Part shown: positions 1 to 10,140 of the stretch, one piece after another
Layout of the letters: the number at the start of each line of letters is the position of its first letter
How positions within the stretch are numbered: position 1 is the first letter of the stretch
Source of the DNA: Hepsetus odoe
Taxonomy: Eukaryota > Chordata > Actinopteri > Characiformes > Hepsetidae
NCBI GenBank assembly: GCA_017165825.1
Contig: CM029378.1
Span: forward strand, 21,398,282 to 21,462,281
Reading direction: 5' to 3'
Length of the DNA stretch: 64,000 nt
Program-made: the position numbers and the translations under genes
Notes under the pieces: model-generated
The model's database searches: none
What the model saw: only the letters and a program-made list of their open reading frames with translations
What the model was told of the DNA's origin: nothing

Positions 1-115
1 TCTTTTTCATAAGAGCATGTTAGAAATGTTATTTGGGAGTCAACACAATGTTCTAACAATCAGAGAAGACTGGAAACCCAACTGATTTTTGTCATGGGAA
101 AACTGAAGTGTGAGC
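1..115 (+). repeat. satellite monomer, left of nested retroelements
   Basis: Bases 1-75 match the monomer found at 5340-9028 (shared cores GTTAGAAATGTTATTTGG and AGTCAACA). A weaker match continues to about 115. It is in the same orientation as the main array, so the array once ran through 1-9028. Confidence 0.7.
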
Positions 116-219
116 CTAAGTCTGAAACCTTTTCTAAGTCAGAAGTCAAACTAAGTCAAAAATCAAGCGGTCAGTGAGATGCGGCACAACGAATTTTCAG
201 TGGGAGCAGCTCCAAATGC

Positions 220-807
220 TCATCCCAGCTTCGGACACCAGTCGTCCCAGGTTATTTGTTTCTTCAGGGAATCTTCATCCTCCAGCTGTGCATTCATTCG
301 CTTCCAGAAATCATCATTTTCAAATCTTGGGATTGCAACTGCCTGTGGTGTTGCTGTCATTTCCAATTCACACAACACTTTGATCATTGAATCATCTTCA
401 GCACACAGTATCAATGGATTTTGTGGCTTCTCCCACTTAAGTTCTTCTGCTCTTTTAACCCATGAATCACCCAAATCCTTTGAGTGAAATCCTTCATTTA
501 TTAGCAATGTCACATGTGGTCTTGCTCCATCAATATCATACCACTTTTTCATGAACTCATTATCCTCCACTTGAAGCCCTGCTCCTTCTGTCCTTATCAT
601 ACTTCTAGCTTTAAGGTTAACTTTTGTTCTTGCAGTCTTTCTCAGCCATTCTTCCTCCAACTTCTCATCCTGGCTTTTATCACAAATTATAGTAGAGTGA
701 TATTCTAATCTGGGGTCTCTTGCTTTTGGTATCTGTGCTGAAATAAACCTTTCCCATAAACTCATTATTTCCTGAACTGGCTTTTCTATCTCTCTTAACC
801 AGTACAC
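220..807 (-). pseudogene. retroviral-like pol C-terminal region fragment
   Basis: A 195-codon frame reads on the - strand. Its pattern, with YHSTIICD near the N-terminal third, ARPHVTLLINEGFHSKDLG in the middle and a Trp-rich DDWCP end, resembles the region after integrase in fish endogenous retrovirus polyproteins (PHVTL..G...KDLGP..KR). No RT or integrase catalytic motif lies in it. The Met at 807 is only the first Met after the LINE junction (about 810), not a native start. It is a fossil, cut off from its upstream part. I am moderately sure of the class and unsure of the exact domain. Confidence 0.45.
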
Positions 808-1367
808 ATTAGCTTCCTTTTTGGTGATTGGTGCGGGTAAGCTAAACTAAAAAAGTAAGTCTTCAGCCGTGATTTAAACACTGAGACTGATTCGGCATCC
901 CGTACGTAAGCAGGCAAGCTATTCCACAATCTAGGGGCCCTGTAACTGAAAGCTCGTGCTCCTATACATTTATTTATGCGAGGGACAATTAGAAGATCTT
1001 TATTCTGGGATCTAAGTGGGCGATTAGGTGTATAGGTATTAAGCAGTTCGGTTAGGTATAATGGGGCAAGACCTTTAAGTGCCTTGTAGGTTAAGAGGAG
1101 GACCTTGAAGTCAGCCCTGTACCTAACAGGAAGCCAGTGAAGCGAGGAGAGTATGGGAGTTATGTGGTTGTACTTCCTGCTCCTGCTAACAATCCTAGCG
1201 GCTGTGTTCTGAATGCGCTGTAGGGTGCTTAATGTGCCCTGAGAGCTTCCAGAAAGTAGGGCATCTAATCTAATCGACTGTATACAAATGCATGTACTAC
1301 TTTTGCCGTGTCTTCCATTGACAGAAAGCGCCGTAGTTTGGCAATGTTCCGAAGGTACAGGAAGCAT
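795..1367 (-). pseudogene. LINE reverse transcriptase C-terminal region
   Basis: The frame contains LDALLSGSSQGTLSTLQRIQ, NTAARIV, PILSSLHWLPVRYRADFKVL, LLTYKALKGLAPLYL and RAFSYRAPRLWNSLP, all hallmarks of the L2/CR1 C-terminal domain. It overlaps the palm frame because of a frameshift near 1270-1300. The last codons before 795 read into the host retroelement, so the native stop is lost at the LINE's 3' end (about 815-840). Confidence 0.85.
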
Positions 1368-1762
1368 GTCTTCACAACTGCATTAACATGGGGATTAAAT
1401 GAAAGATTTGAATTGAAAATAACACCAAGGTTACGTGCCAGAGTACTAACTGAAAACTTCAACCCTGCATCCCAGAAATGTGAAATGAAGTTGGCCCTGT
1501 CTACATCACTACTACAAAACAAGAGCAGCTCAGTTTTTTCGGGGTTTAGTGAGAGGAAGTTGTTATTCATCCAATCCCTAATATCATTGAGGCAGCTAAT
1601 TAAAGTGCCGGTTGATGCTTTATCACATGATTTAACAGATAGGTATAGCTGAGTGTCATCAGCGTAGGAGTGGTAACTGACATTATGCTTCCGCATGTAG
1701 AGGGAGAAGAGCACTGGGCCCAACACCGACCCCTGTGGGACTCCATAATTAACTAGTGACAT
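1265..1762 (-). pseudogene. LINE reverse transcriptase palm (YADD)
   Basis: The frame starts at SLVNYGVPQGSVLGPVLFSL (block B) and has YHSYADDTQLYL, with the two catalytic Asp of block C intact, then LNPEKTELLLF and LGVIFNSNLSF. This is the polymerase core of an L2/CR1-type LINE. It is separated from the upstream RT half by a 78-base inverted duplication. Confidence 0.85.
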
Positions 1763-1770
1763 AGGTGAGA

Positions 1771-1848
1771 CAAACCGTTATTACTTCATCCAAATGGATG
1801 ACTATGGCCCCCCATAGTCATCCATTTGGATGAAGTAATAACGGTTTG
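1771..1848. repeat. perfect 37-bp inverted repeat with 4-base spacer
   Basis: Left arm 1771-1807 begins CAAACCGTTATTACTTC and ends GACTATGG. Right arm 1812-1848 is its exact reverse complement. The spacer is CCCC. It is a fold-back duplication of about 41 bases of the LINE's RT gene. Confidence 0.95.
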
Positions 1849-2400
1849 TGAGGTAGGATTTGAACCATTTAAGGGCTGTTCCGCTAATGCCGACAGTGGA
1901 GTGAAGCCTATTTACTAAGATGGAGTGATCCACCGTGTCAAACCCAGCACTAAGATCTAACAGAACAAGAACAGTGATGTTTCCTGCATCACTTGAGACC
2001 ATTATATCATTTACCACTCTAGTTAGAGCAGTTTCTGTGCTATGGCCATGCCGGAAGCCTGATTGGAATTTATCTAAGAGATTATGCGTGTCTAGATATG
2101 ACTGCAGTTGTCTCGCAAACTAATTTTTCTAGAATCTTAGAGAGAAACGGGACATTAGAGATGTCTATAATTACTTGGTGAGCGAGGGTCCAAGTTAGGT
2201 TTTTTAAGCTGCGGTCTAACCACTGCTGTTTTAAACTGATTGGGGACTACACCTGAGGTCAAGGATGCATTCATTATTTTAAGTATAGGTGTTGATAGTA
2301 CTCCTAAGGATTCCTTCAGGAGCTTGGTTGGGATGGGATCTAACCGACAGGTTGTGGACTTTGCCTTGGTTATAACCGAAATTAGCTCAGAGGCATCGAT
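1802..2400 (-). pseudogene. LINE reverse transcriptase, N-terminal half (degraded)
   Basis: The clean part (2017-1802) reads VLVLLDLSAGFDTVDHSIL (RT block A, catalytic Asp) and FKSYLTNRYYFIQMDDYG. Upstream to about 2400 the RT fingers (P-x-x-NYRPIS-like, PFLSKILEK-like) can be followed only by changing frame. The frame leaves true RT sequence at the palindrome 1771-1848. Confidence 0.75.
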
Positions 2401-2404
2401 GAGA

Positions 2405-2704
2405 TTAAAATTTTAAAAAAATATTGTGAGCACTGCTCTGGTAGTGGATTAATTTGAGAGGCCGGATTAATTTGTAATCATTGAACCAGGGAGAGTGCCT
2501 GATAGTTCTAACCTTCTTTGTCTTAATTGGGGCGGCCTGATCAAGGATCTGCCCAACTACTGTATTGTACATGTTGGGGATGTCATTAACAGTTTTGTTA
2601 CCGGTGAAGTCTATCTCCGTTACGGCCTCCATAAACTGGACACATTTAGCCCTGTTTAAGTGTCGTGCTGTACTAGTCCTTTCACTGAGGTACGGTGGAG
2701 ACAT
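2405..2704 (-). pseudogene. LINE ORF2 linker between endonuclease and RT
   Basis: It follows the endonuclease after a frame change near 2705-2782. It contains KTKKVRTIRHSPWFND, which matches the K-x-R-x-x-SPW[FY]N block found just upstream of RT in L2-type LINEs. It ends in a frameshift, and RT continues in degraded form at about 2400-2020. Confidence 0.7.
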
Positions 2705-2782
2705 AGTAATCTCAAACGTGATTAAAGAATGGTCAGAACAAAATTTATTTAAGGAGTGGACCAGTACAGTATCAATGTCAAG

Positions 2783-3307
2783 TCAATACGAGATAATTAG
2801 GTCTAGCGTGTGTCCTTGCACATGAGTAGGTCCTGATACATGCTGGATGCAACCGACAGAGTCGAGGAGCGATGCCAAAAGCGAGGAGCTTTTGGCACCT
2901 GCATCCAACTCTGTATCAATATGTATGTTAAAGTCGCCTAAGATCACAAATCTACTAAACCTAACAACCAAATCAGAAAGCAGATTGCCAAATTCATTAA
3001 TAAAGGCAGCATATGGTCCTGGAGGTCTATAAATTAGTAGAATATGGACCACTAAGTCAGACCTAATGCTTAGCAGCATCACTTCAAATGTATGGAAGTT
3101 CTCAGTGGTTTTTGAATCAACCTTAAAAGATTTATCAAAAATTGCAGCCAGGCCACCACCACGTCCTACTGAGCGTGATTTATGCAGGTACGAGAACCCA
3201 TCCTGGGAGGCTTCCACTAAGGGGATGGTGTCAGTGGGTCTAAGCCAAGTTTCGGTCAGTAGGCAGATATCTGACTTTGTGTCAAGTACCATCTCATTAA
3301 TAAGCAC
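2783..3307 (-). pseudogene. LINE ORF2 apurinic-type endonuclease domain
   Basis: The frame reads DICLLTETWL (catalytic Glu block), GRGGGLAAIF, HILLIYRPPGPYAAF, FVILGDFNIHID (catalytic Asp/Asn block), VSGPTHVQGHTLDLII. This is the standard endonuclease of L2/CR1/Rex-type LINEs that nicks target DNA. The stretch is the best-preserved part of the element. It breaks at 2783, before the final SDH block. Confidence 0.85.
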
Positions 3308-3629
3308 TGCCTTGTTTCCTAAGGAGCGAACATTTAGTAGTGATCATTTGATTTTAGTCGGACGCTGTGCTTAATTTGTTTTTATAATTGGTACTGTGAG
3401 CAGGTCACCGGCGCAGGAGCCCCAATATTGGCATCTATACTGCTTCCTTATCGTACTAAGAATAGATATTCTCTGGTAGTGATGAGAGGAGTCTGGTTCT
3501 AATGTGTGACATAGGGGATGCCGTGTTATAAGGAACCTGGGTTGCTGCCAAGAGTGTACTGATAGTGGGATAATAGCCAGCGTGTGATTTAAGATCACAG
3601 GACTGCGACCTGGGTGGTGCTCTAGAGAG

Positions 3630-4115
3630 TCACAGTGGCAATTTTGCTGCCATATTTTGAGAAAGCATATATGATCCTCTCCAGTTAGGATGAAGACCGT
3701 CCCTTTTATAAAGGCCAGGCCGTTCCCAAAAGAGGTCCCAATTATTTATGAAGGCTATGCTTTTTGATGCACACCAAGTCTCTAGCCAGCGGTTGAAAGA
3801 GAGCAGCCTACTGTAGGTTACATCTCCTCTAAAGAGAACTGGCAAGGGACCAGACACAATTAAGTTCTGACATTTAGTTACAGCTTTTTAACACATAGAG
3901 ATGAAGTTCCTCTTTAATACCTCGGATTGTTGGGACTTTATATCGTTAGTTCCAGCGTGAACAACCAAGGCAGGAACTTCATTGCTGGAGTAAGAGTCCA
4001 ATCGTGCCTCGATGTCAGAGACTCTGGCCCCGGGGAGGCATTTCACAGAAACCGCTGGTTTAGGACGGCTAGGAAGGCTAACATTCCTAACAATCGAGTC
4101 GCCAATTATGAGCAC
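3630..4115 (-). pseudogene. LINE ORF1 SGNH-esterase domain, frame broken near 3860-3885
   Basis: The upper piece (4115-3888) starts LIIGDSIVRNV, the catalytic Ser block (GDS), and contains VVHAGTNDI, the Asn block (GTND). The lower piece (3857-3630) contains KRDGLHPNWRGSY, the Asp-His block (D-x-x-H). Together these are all the SGNH hydrolase blocks expected in CR1/L2 ORF1 esterases, which bind lipid or membrane in the ribonucleoprotein. A stop or frameshift separates the pieces, so the gene is dead. Confidence 0.8.
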
Positions 4116-4125
4116 CTTCTCCGCT

Positions 4126-4428
4126 TCAGCAGGCGCGCTGCCGGGAGCAAAGTACCTGTTCGTCAGCCGAATTGAAGACTGGTGTGCAGGAGGGCCATTC
4201 CCTTGAACATGCCGCTGGTGCTGGTTCCAAACCGGCTACGGCTGGGCCCGGAGGGTCTACAGCCGAGTCTAACTCGGCCAGCGGCTCCGACTGAGCCGAA
4301 ACTACACCTCCCTCGGTCTGACTACGCTGTGATAAAGTACTAATGTGCCCCTCCAGAACACGAATCTTGTCCTCCAACGGCGTTACAGTTACGCATTTCC
4401 TACATGTATAAGAATCTACTAGAAGCAC
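4126..4428 (-). pseudogene. LINE ORF1 N-terminal part (Cys motif, coiled coil)
   Basis: The frame contains CRKC followed by VTPLEDKIRVLEGHISTL, a heptad-like Leu/Ile pattern, and then a Pro/Ala/Glu-rich linker. CR1/L2 ORF1 proteins often carry a zinc-finger or PHD-like Cys motif and a coiled coil before the esterase domain. The frame is one of three broken pieces of ORF1. Function is inferred from position, since the motif is incomplete. Confidence 0.5.
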
Positions 4429-4530
4429 TTGTCGTGCGGCATGTAATAAGAATCACTTGTCGTGCGGCATGTACAGCGTAGACTGTCCATCCAACTATGC
4501 ACAGCACAAAAGAGGACGTCATAGTAATAC

Positions 4531-5235
4531 TTACGTTAAATGTGGAACTTTTATCAAGAAAGAGTTGTCATTCCTGCTGTAATTTATCAACAATATCTGT
4601 CTCACTGCTCTGTTGCCTACTCTCTGTCTCTCTCTCTCCCTCCCTGTGCAGTAGGGCTCCTCCCTTTTGAAGAGGCTCTGTTGGATTATGGGTGTTCTCT
4701 CAGCATCCTCTGAGATTTTCTTCTCATATTCCAAGGCTGCTACATCATCATCTTGTTCTGGATCCTTCTTGTCATCTATAACAGTCACTTGTCCAGAAAT
4801 ATCAAACTTCCCTTCAATGACAGGATACTGTCCTACATAAGGTGGAGAAGTATCGTACATCAACTTCATCTCTGTTTCGTCTTTTCTCTCTTTAATCTCC
4901 TGTCTTCCTTTTTTGGCTTTTTGAAAATCCTCTTCTCCTTTTTTCTTAAACAATTTTAGGATTTCTAGTTCATCCTGTCGCTTCGCTTGTCATTTACTAG
5001 ATTTGTCGTTTGGTTTGTGGTTCAGGATGAGAATCTCCAGGGCTTCACAAAGTGCTACATCATATGGACCTTCTGCTGGCCATTTAGCCTTTAAGCCCTT
5101 GGTACGTTCAGCCCACTTCTGGCTTATCTTCAGGATTTTATCCTTTATCAAGGAATTATTTTCACACGTTTTCTCCACAGGTGATTTCACCTTACACTGT
5201 CCCTCAAGGGTCTTCACTTTAGATTTTCTAGTCAT
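4531..5235 (-). pseudogene. gag-like N-terminal reading frame with one in-frame stop
   Basis: A Lys/Glu-rich frame starts at a Met at about 5235 (MTRKSK) and continues through an in-frame TGA at 4990-4992. It contains KWPAEGPYDVALCEAL-like sequence that resembles the matrix region of fish retroviral gag (a Trp-Pro followed by G-x-[FY]-D), then a charged linker with Pro/Tyr-rich DTSPPYVGQYP. The frame stays open to about 4531, where it reaches the LINE junction. No zinc knuckle is present, so only the N-terminal part survives. Upstream codons reaching back to 5349 are satellite sequence and probably not native. It is a pseudogene because of the stop and the truncation. Confidence 0.5.
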
Positions 5236-5250
5236 CTTTTTCTCTTTGAT

Positions 5251-6244
5251 TTCAGCTCTGCACGACAGAAAGCGCCAGAAACGCTTTTTCAGCATTGGAG
5301 AAGCATTTTGGGAATTTGACGCAAACGTTCGGTACAGTACAATAAACATTTAGGTTGTGTTCTTTTTATGATTTGAACATGTCAGAAATGTTATTTGCAA
5401 GTGGGCAATATTGTTTTAACATCAAAGAAAACTATAAACCTCAACGAGCTTACTTATGTTTTAAACTTCAGCTCTGCACGACAGAAAGCGCCAGACAAGC
5501 TTTTTCAGCATGGGAGAAGCAATTTGGGACAATTAACACTAACGTTCGGTACATTAGAATAAATCTTTAGATTGTGTTGTCCAAGCAGCAAGTTTACGGC
5601 ATAGAAAGAGAATGCTGAAAATCATGGTTTACTAAGTGTTTATCAATGGTGAATAGATACTAAAAATGCGATATCATAATCAGGTTAACAGGTTATCACG
5701 TCGGGAGCCTCAGAAAATGAAAACAATTGAAAAACATGTATACTTGGTCTAAAAGCGTCTGTGCGCCCGCCAAGCTCTGTCAACGATGTTTTGAAGAATA
5801 TTGGCACCAAAGCAGCAAGTTTACGACATGAAATGAGAATGTTGAAAAACGTGATATTTGGAGTTTAAAAATTATGATACAATAATAGAAATATTTAGAT
5901 TAATATAGATAAATCTTTAGATTGTGTTCTTTTCATGTTGTGATCATGTCAGAAATGTTATTTGGCAGTCAACAATATTGTTTAAACATCACAGTTAACA
6001 ATAAACACCAACGAGTTTGTTTATGTTTTAATCTGCAGCGCTACATGACAGACAGCGCCAGAATTGCTTTTTCAGCACGGCTGAAGCATTTTGAGACAGT
6101 TGACAGTAACTTTTGATACAATAATATAAATCTTTAGATTGTGTCGTTTTTATGTTTGATTGTGTGGTTTTTATGTTTTGATCATGTCAGAAATGTTTTT
6201 TGGCAGTCAACATTATTGTTTAAACATCACAGAAAACAATAAAC
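5251..6244 (+). repeat. satellite array, first part, with a 330-base divergent insert
   Basis: Monomers share the cores ATGTCAGAAATGTTATTTGG, CAACAATATTGTTTAAACATC and GACAGAAAGCGCCAGAATCG. 5582-5900 departs from the monomer; it carries its own direct repeat (AGCAGCAAGTTTACG near 5585 and 5812) and nothing coding. The first monomers here are more diverged than those after 6460. Confidence 0.85.
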
Positions 6245-6461
6245 ACCGTCTAGTCTAGTCTAGACCGTCTAGTGGTAGGGTACTTGCCTATGGACCAATG
6301 GCTCAAGAGATCCCAGGTTCGAATCCCACCTCAAGCACTACCATCATTGGGTCCCTGAGCAAGATCCTTAACCCTGAATTGCTCCAGGGGGGACTGTCCC
6401 TGTAATTAAGAACTGGAAGTCGCTCTGGATAAGAGCGTCTGTTAAATGCCGTAAAGCGCCA
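6245..6461 (+). mobile_element. tRNA-derived SINE, family A, inserted in satellite
   Basis: A box A-like GTGGTAGGGTACTTG and box B GGTTCGAATCCC are 50 bases apart. The body reads GGTCCCTGAGCAAGATCCTT and the 3' end GGATAAGAGCGTCTGTTAAA, TGCCGTAAA. Family A has further copies at 44171, 44880, 52829 and 63203. Confidence 0.85.
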
Positions 6462-8561
6462 TAATCGCGTTTTCAGCACGGGAGAAGCATTTTTAGATTG
6501 TTGACAGTAACTTTTATTATAATAATATAATTCTTTAAATTGTGTTATTTTTATGATGTGAACATGTCAGAAATGTTGTTTGGCAGTCAACAATATTGTT
6601 TAAACATCACAGAAAACAATAAACACAAACGAGCATGTTTATGTTTTGATCCTCACCTCTGCATAGCAAAAAGCGCCAGAATCGCTTTTTCAGCACGGGA
6701 GAAGCATTTTTAGACAAATGACAGTAACTTTTGATACAATAATGTAAATCTTTAGATTGTGTTCTTTTTATGACGTGAACAGGTCAGAAATGTTGTTTGG
6801 CAGTCAACAATATTGTTTAAACATCACAAAATCGATAAACACCAATGAGCTTGTTTAGGTTTTAAACTGAAGCGCAACACGACAGAAAGCGCCAGAATCG
6901 CTTTTTCATTACGGGAGAAGCATTTTGAGACAGTTGACAGTAACTTTTGATACAATAATATAAATCTTTAGATTGTTTTAATTTTATGTTTTGAACATGT
7001 CAGAAATGTTATTTGGCAGTCAACAATATTGTTTAAACATCACAGAAAACAAGAAGCACCAACAAGCTTGTTTATGTTTTAAACTGCAGCGCTACTGACA
7101 GAAAACGCCGGAATCGATTTTTCCGCACGGGAGAAGCATTTTGAGACAGCTGACAGTAACTTTTGAAACAATAATATAAATCTTTAGATTGTTTTAATTT
7201 TCTGTTTTGATCATGTCAGAAATGTTATTTGGCAGTCAACAATAATGTTTAAACATTACAGAAAACAATAAACACCAACGAGCTGGTTTATGTTTTGATC
7301 TTCACCTCTGCATAGCAGAAGCGCCAGAATGGCTTTATCAGCACGGGTGACGCATTTTTAGACAGTTGAAAGTAACTTTTTATACAATAATATAAATCTT
7401 TAGATTGTTTTGTTTTTATGTTTTGATGATGTCAGAAATGTTATTTGGCAGTCAAGAATATTGTTTAAACATCACAGAAAACAATTAACACCAACGAGCT
7501 GGTTTATGTTTTGATCTTCACCTCTGCATAGCAGAAGCGCCAGAATCGCTTTTTCAGCACGGGAGAAGCATTTTTAGACAGTTGACAGTAACGTTTGATA
7601 CAATAATAAAAATCTTTAGATTGTGTTCTTTTTATGACGTGAACATGTCAGAAATGTTGTTTGGCAGTCAACAATATTGTTTAAACATCACAGAAAATAA
7701 TAAACACCAATGAGCTTGTTTATAATTTAAACCTCACCTCTGCATAGCAGAAAGCGCCAGAATCGCTTTATCAGCACGGGAGAAGCATTTTGAGACAGCT
7801 GACAGTAACTTTTGATACAATAATATAAATCTTTAGATTGTGTTCTTTTTATGTTTTGATCATGTCACAAATGTTATTTGGCAGTCAGCAATATTGTTTA
7901 AACGTCAAAGAAATCAATAAACATCCACAAGCTTGTTTATGTTTTAATCTTCAGCGCTACAGGACAGACAGCGCCAGAATCGCGTTATCAGCACGGGAGA
8001 AGCATTTTTAGACAGTTGACAGTAACTTTTAATACAATCATATAAATATTTAAATTGTGTTCTTTTTATGACGTGAACATGTCAGAAATGTTGTTTGGCA
8101 GTCAACAATAATGTTTAAACATCACAGAAAACAATAAACACCAACGAGTTTGTTTTAAAATGCAGCTACACGAAAGACAGCGCCAGAATCGCTTTTTCAG
8201 CACGGGAGAAGCATTTTTAGATAGCTGACAGTAACTTTTGATACAATAAAATAAATCTTTAGATAGTGTTGTTTTTATGTTTTGATCAAGTCAGAAATCT
8301 TATTTGGCAGCCAACAATATTGTTTAAACATCACAGAAAACAATAAACACCAACGAGCTTGTTTATGTTTTGATCCTCACCTCTGCATAGCAGAAAGCGC
8401 CAGAATCGCATTTTCAGCAGGGGAGAAGCACTTTTAGACAGTTGACAGTAACTTTTAATACAATAATAAAAATCTTTAAATTGTGTTATTTTTATGACGT
8501 CAACATGTTAGAAATGTTGTTTCTTTTTCAGCACGGGAGAAGCATTTTTAGACAGTCTACA
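6462..8561 (+). repeat. satellite array, main block, ~216-bp monomer
   Basis: The GTCAGAAATGTT core recurs at about 6565, 6785, 6998, 7217, 7432, 7645, 7865, 8080, 8290 and 8508, a spacing of 208-222 bases. Each monomer has TTTAGATTGTGTTCTTTTTA, CAATAAACACCAACGAGC and AGCACGGGAGAAGCATTTT. No coding function is visible. Confidence 0.95.
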
Positions 8562-8797
8562 GTAACTCCATCCATCCATTTTCTGCTGCTTCTCCCAAAC
8601 GGGGTCGCGGGGGAGTGCCGGTGTCCAACCCATTGCACACAGGGCGAGGACTGGGGACGCACCCTGGACAGGTCGCCAGCCCATCGCAGGGAGGAGCGGG
8701 ATGGGGACGGCACCTTGCTCAAGGGTACCTCAGGGCAACCCATTGGGAAGGGTTTCGAACCCCCGATCCTCTGATCATGTGGCCGACGCCCAAACCA
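8562..8797 (-). mobile_element. composite insert: common fish repeat plus family B SINE fragment
   Basis: 8565-8697 is a widespread fish repeat (CCATCCATTTTCTGCTGCTT, GGGGTCGCGGGGG, GGACAGGTCGCCAGCCCATC). 8697-8797 is the 5' part of a family B SINE in reverse (TTGCTCAAGGGTACCTCAGG, TTTCGAACCCC). Satellite resumes on both sides. Confidence 0.75.
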
Positions 8798-9028
8798 GAT
8801 TGTGTTCTTTTTATTATGTGAACATGTCAGAAATGTTGTTTGGCAATCAACAATATTGTTTAAACATCACAGAAAACAATAAACACCATCGAGTTTGTTT
8901 ATGTTTTAAATTGCAGCGCTACACGACAGAAAGCGCCACAATCGCATTTTCAGCACGGGAGAAGCATTTTGAGACAGTCTACAGTAACTTTTGATACAAT
9001 AATAAAAATCTTTAGATTGTGTTGTTTT
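8798..9028 (+). repeat. satellite monomer next to assembly gap
   Basis: One further monomer of the ~216-bp satellite runs to the first N, so the gap probably hides more copies. Confidence 0.9.
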
Positions 9029-9528
9029 NNNNNNNNNNNNNNNNNNNNNNNNNNNNNNNNNNNNNNNNNNNNNNNNNNNNNNNNNNNNNNNNNNNNNNNN
9101 NNNNNNNNNNNNNNNNNNNNNNNNNNNNNNNNNNNNNNNNNNNNNNNNNNNNNNNNNNNNNNNNNNNNNNNNNNNNNNNNNNNNNNNNNNNNNNNNNNNN
9201 NNNNNNNNNNNNNNNNNNNNNNNNNNNNNNNNNNNNNNNNNNNNNNNNNNNNNNNNNNNNNNNNNNNNNNNNNNNNNNNNNNNNNNNNNNNNNNNNNNNN
9301 NNNNNNNNNNNNNNNNNNNNNNNNNNNNNNNNNNNNNNNNNNNNNNNNNNNNNNNNNNNNNNNNNNNNNNNNNNNNNNNNNNNNNNNNNNNNNNNNNNNN
9401 NNNNNNNNNNNNNNNNNNNNNNNNNNNNNNNNNNNNNNNNNNNNNNNNNNNNNNNNNNNNNNNNNNNNNNNNNNNNNNNNNNNNNNNNNNNNNNNNNNNN
9501 NNNNNNNNNNNNNNNNNNNNNNNNNNNN
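9029..9528. other. assembly gap (500 N)
   Basis: Exactly 500 Ns, a conventional placeholder length. It lies between satellite and a (GAGT)n tract. Confidence 0.99.
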
Positions 9529-9620
9529 AGTGAGTGAGTGAGTGAGTGGGGGAGTGAGTGAGTGGGGGAGTGGGGGAGTGGGGGAGTGAGTGGGTGAGTG
9601 GGGGAGTGAGTGGGTGAGTT
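9529..9620 (+). repeat. (GAGT)n / GAGTGGGG simple repeat
   Basis: Runs of GTGA, interspersed with GGGGGAGT. Confidence 0.95.
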
Positions 9621-10140
9621 AAACCTGAGTCTCGGTGAGAGAACCTGAGCAGAGCTTTAGCTGGAGAGAGAGGAGCTGCTGAAGGAAACGTGGTGTGTAT
9701 TAATGAACCTGTTTAAACAGGAAGTGCGGCTGCTTGGGGTTCATCAAGCGCTGTCGGCGGAATTACACTAATTACACCTCTGTGTCTGTCTGTCTGTCTC
9801 TGTGTCTGTCTGCCTAGCTGTCTGTCTGTCCCCCTGTTGCCTCATTAGAATCTGTTAGGTTTTACTGAATGTTTACTGTAAAGGATCTTTATTGATCATT
9901 TATTGATCATTTATTTATTATTATTATTTTTTCGTTGTGTCATTACTTGTCCACTGGTCCTGTGTGGGGAAGAGGACATGTGCCTCAAATGAGGGGACAG
10001 CAACACCTAATCTTGCCTGCAGGGAAAAGCTCAGTACTGACGGTGAATTCCTGACGTCTGATTGGCTGCTGAGACGCTCTTGAACAGGCTTCAGTTATCA
10101 ATCTGAGCACGCTTGTTGTCTTTATTCCTGCTAACGCGCA
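9621..10140. other. intron sequence, nothing recognised
   Basis: No gene or repeat family is recognised apart from a short TCTG tract at 9783-9830. It is presumed slc39a11 intron. Confidence 0.6.

Larger units (their letters stand above)
815..4510 (-). mobile_element. near full-length but decayed L2/CR1-type LINE
   Basis: From 5' (high coordinate) to 3' (low), the - strand shows an ORF1 with a Cys-containing N-terminus and an SGNH esterase domain (about 4428-3630), an apurinic-type endonuclease (about 3307-2783), a linker, and reverse transcriptase with YADD (about 2400-1265) and its C-terminal region (to about 820). This order is that of CR1/L2-superfamily elements. Frames are broken at several places and by a fold-back duplication at 1771-1848. 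It inserted into the retrovirus-like remnant. The region 3308-3629 is the ORF1/ORF2 junction and holds no clear frame. Confidence 0.85.
116..5250 (-). mobile_element. retrovirus-like (LTR-class) element remnant carrying a nested LINE
   Basis: On the - strand, a gag-like reading frame (5235 down to 4531) and a pol-end-like frame (807 down to 220) flank an L2/CR1-type LINE (about 4510-815). Most of gag-pol (protease, RT, integrase) is absent, so the element was deleted as well as interrupted. Satellite monomer sequence abuts both ends in the same orientation, and no conventional LTR pair was recognised. Bases 116-219 hold no gene, only the element's 3' flank. The class call rests on protein resemblance judged by eye. 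Confidence 0.5.

Noticed and set aside
179..487. 102-codon + strand frame
   Set aside because: Antisense shadow of the retroelement pol-like frame at 220-807.
1308..1652. 114-codon + strand frame
   Set aside because: Antisense shadow of the LINE RT on the - strand.
6255..6340. tRNA gene, from box A and box B matches
   Set aside because: The match extends into SINE body and tail and recurs at many loci; no cloverleaf with a proper anticodon arm was found. The same holds for other SINE copies.
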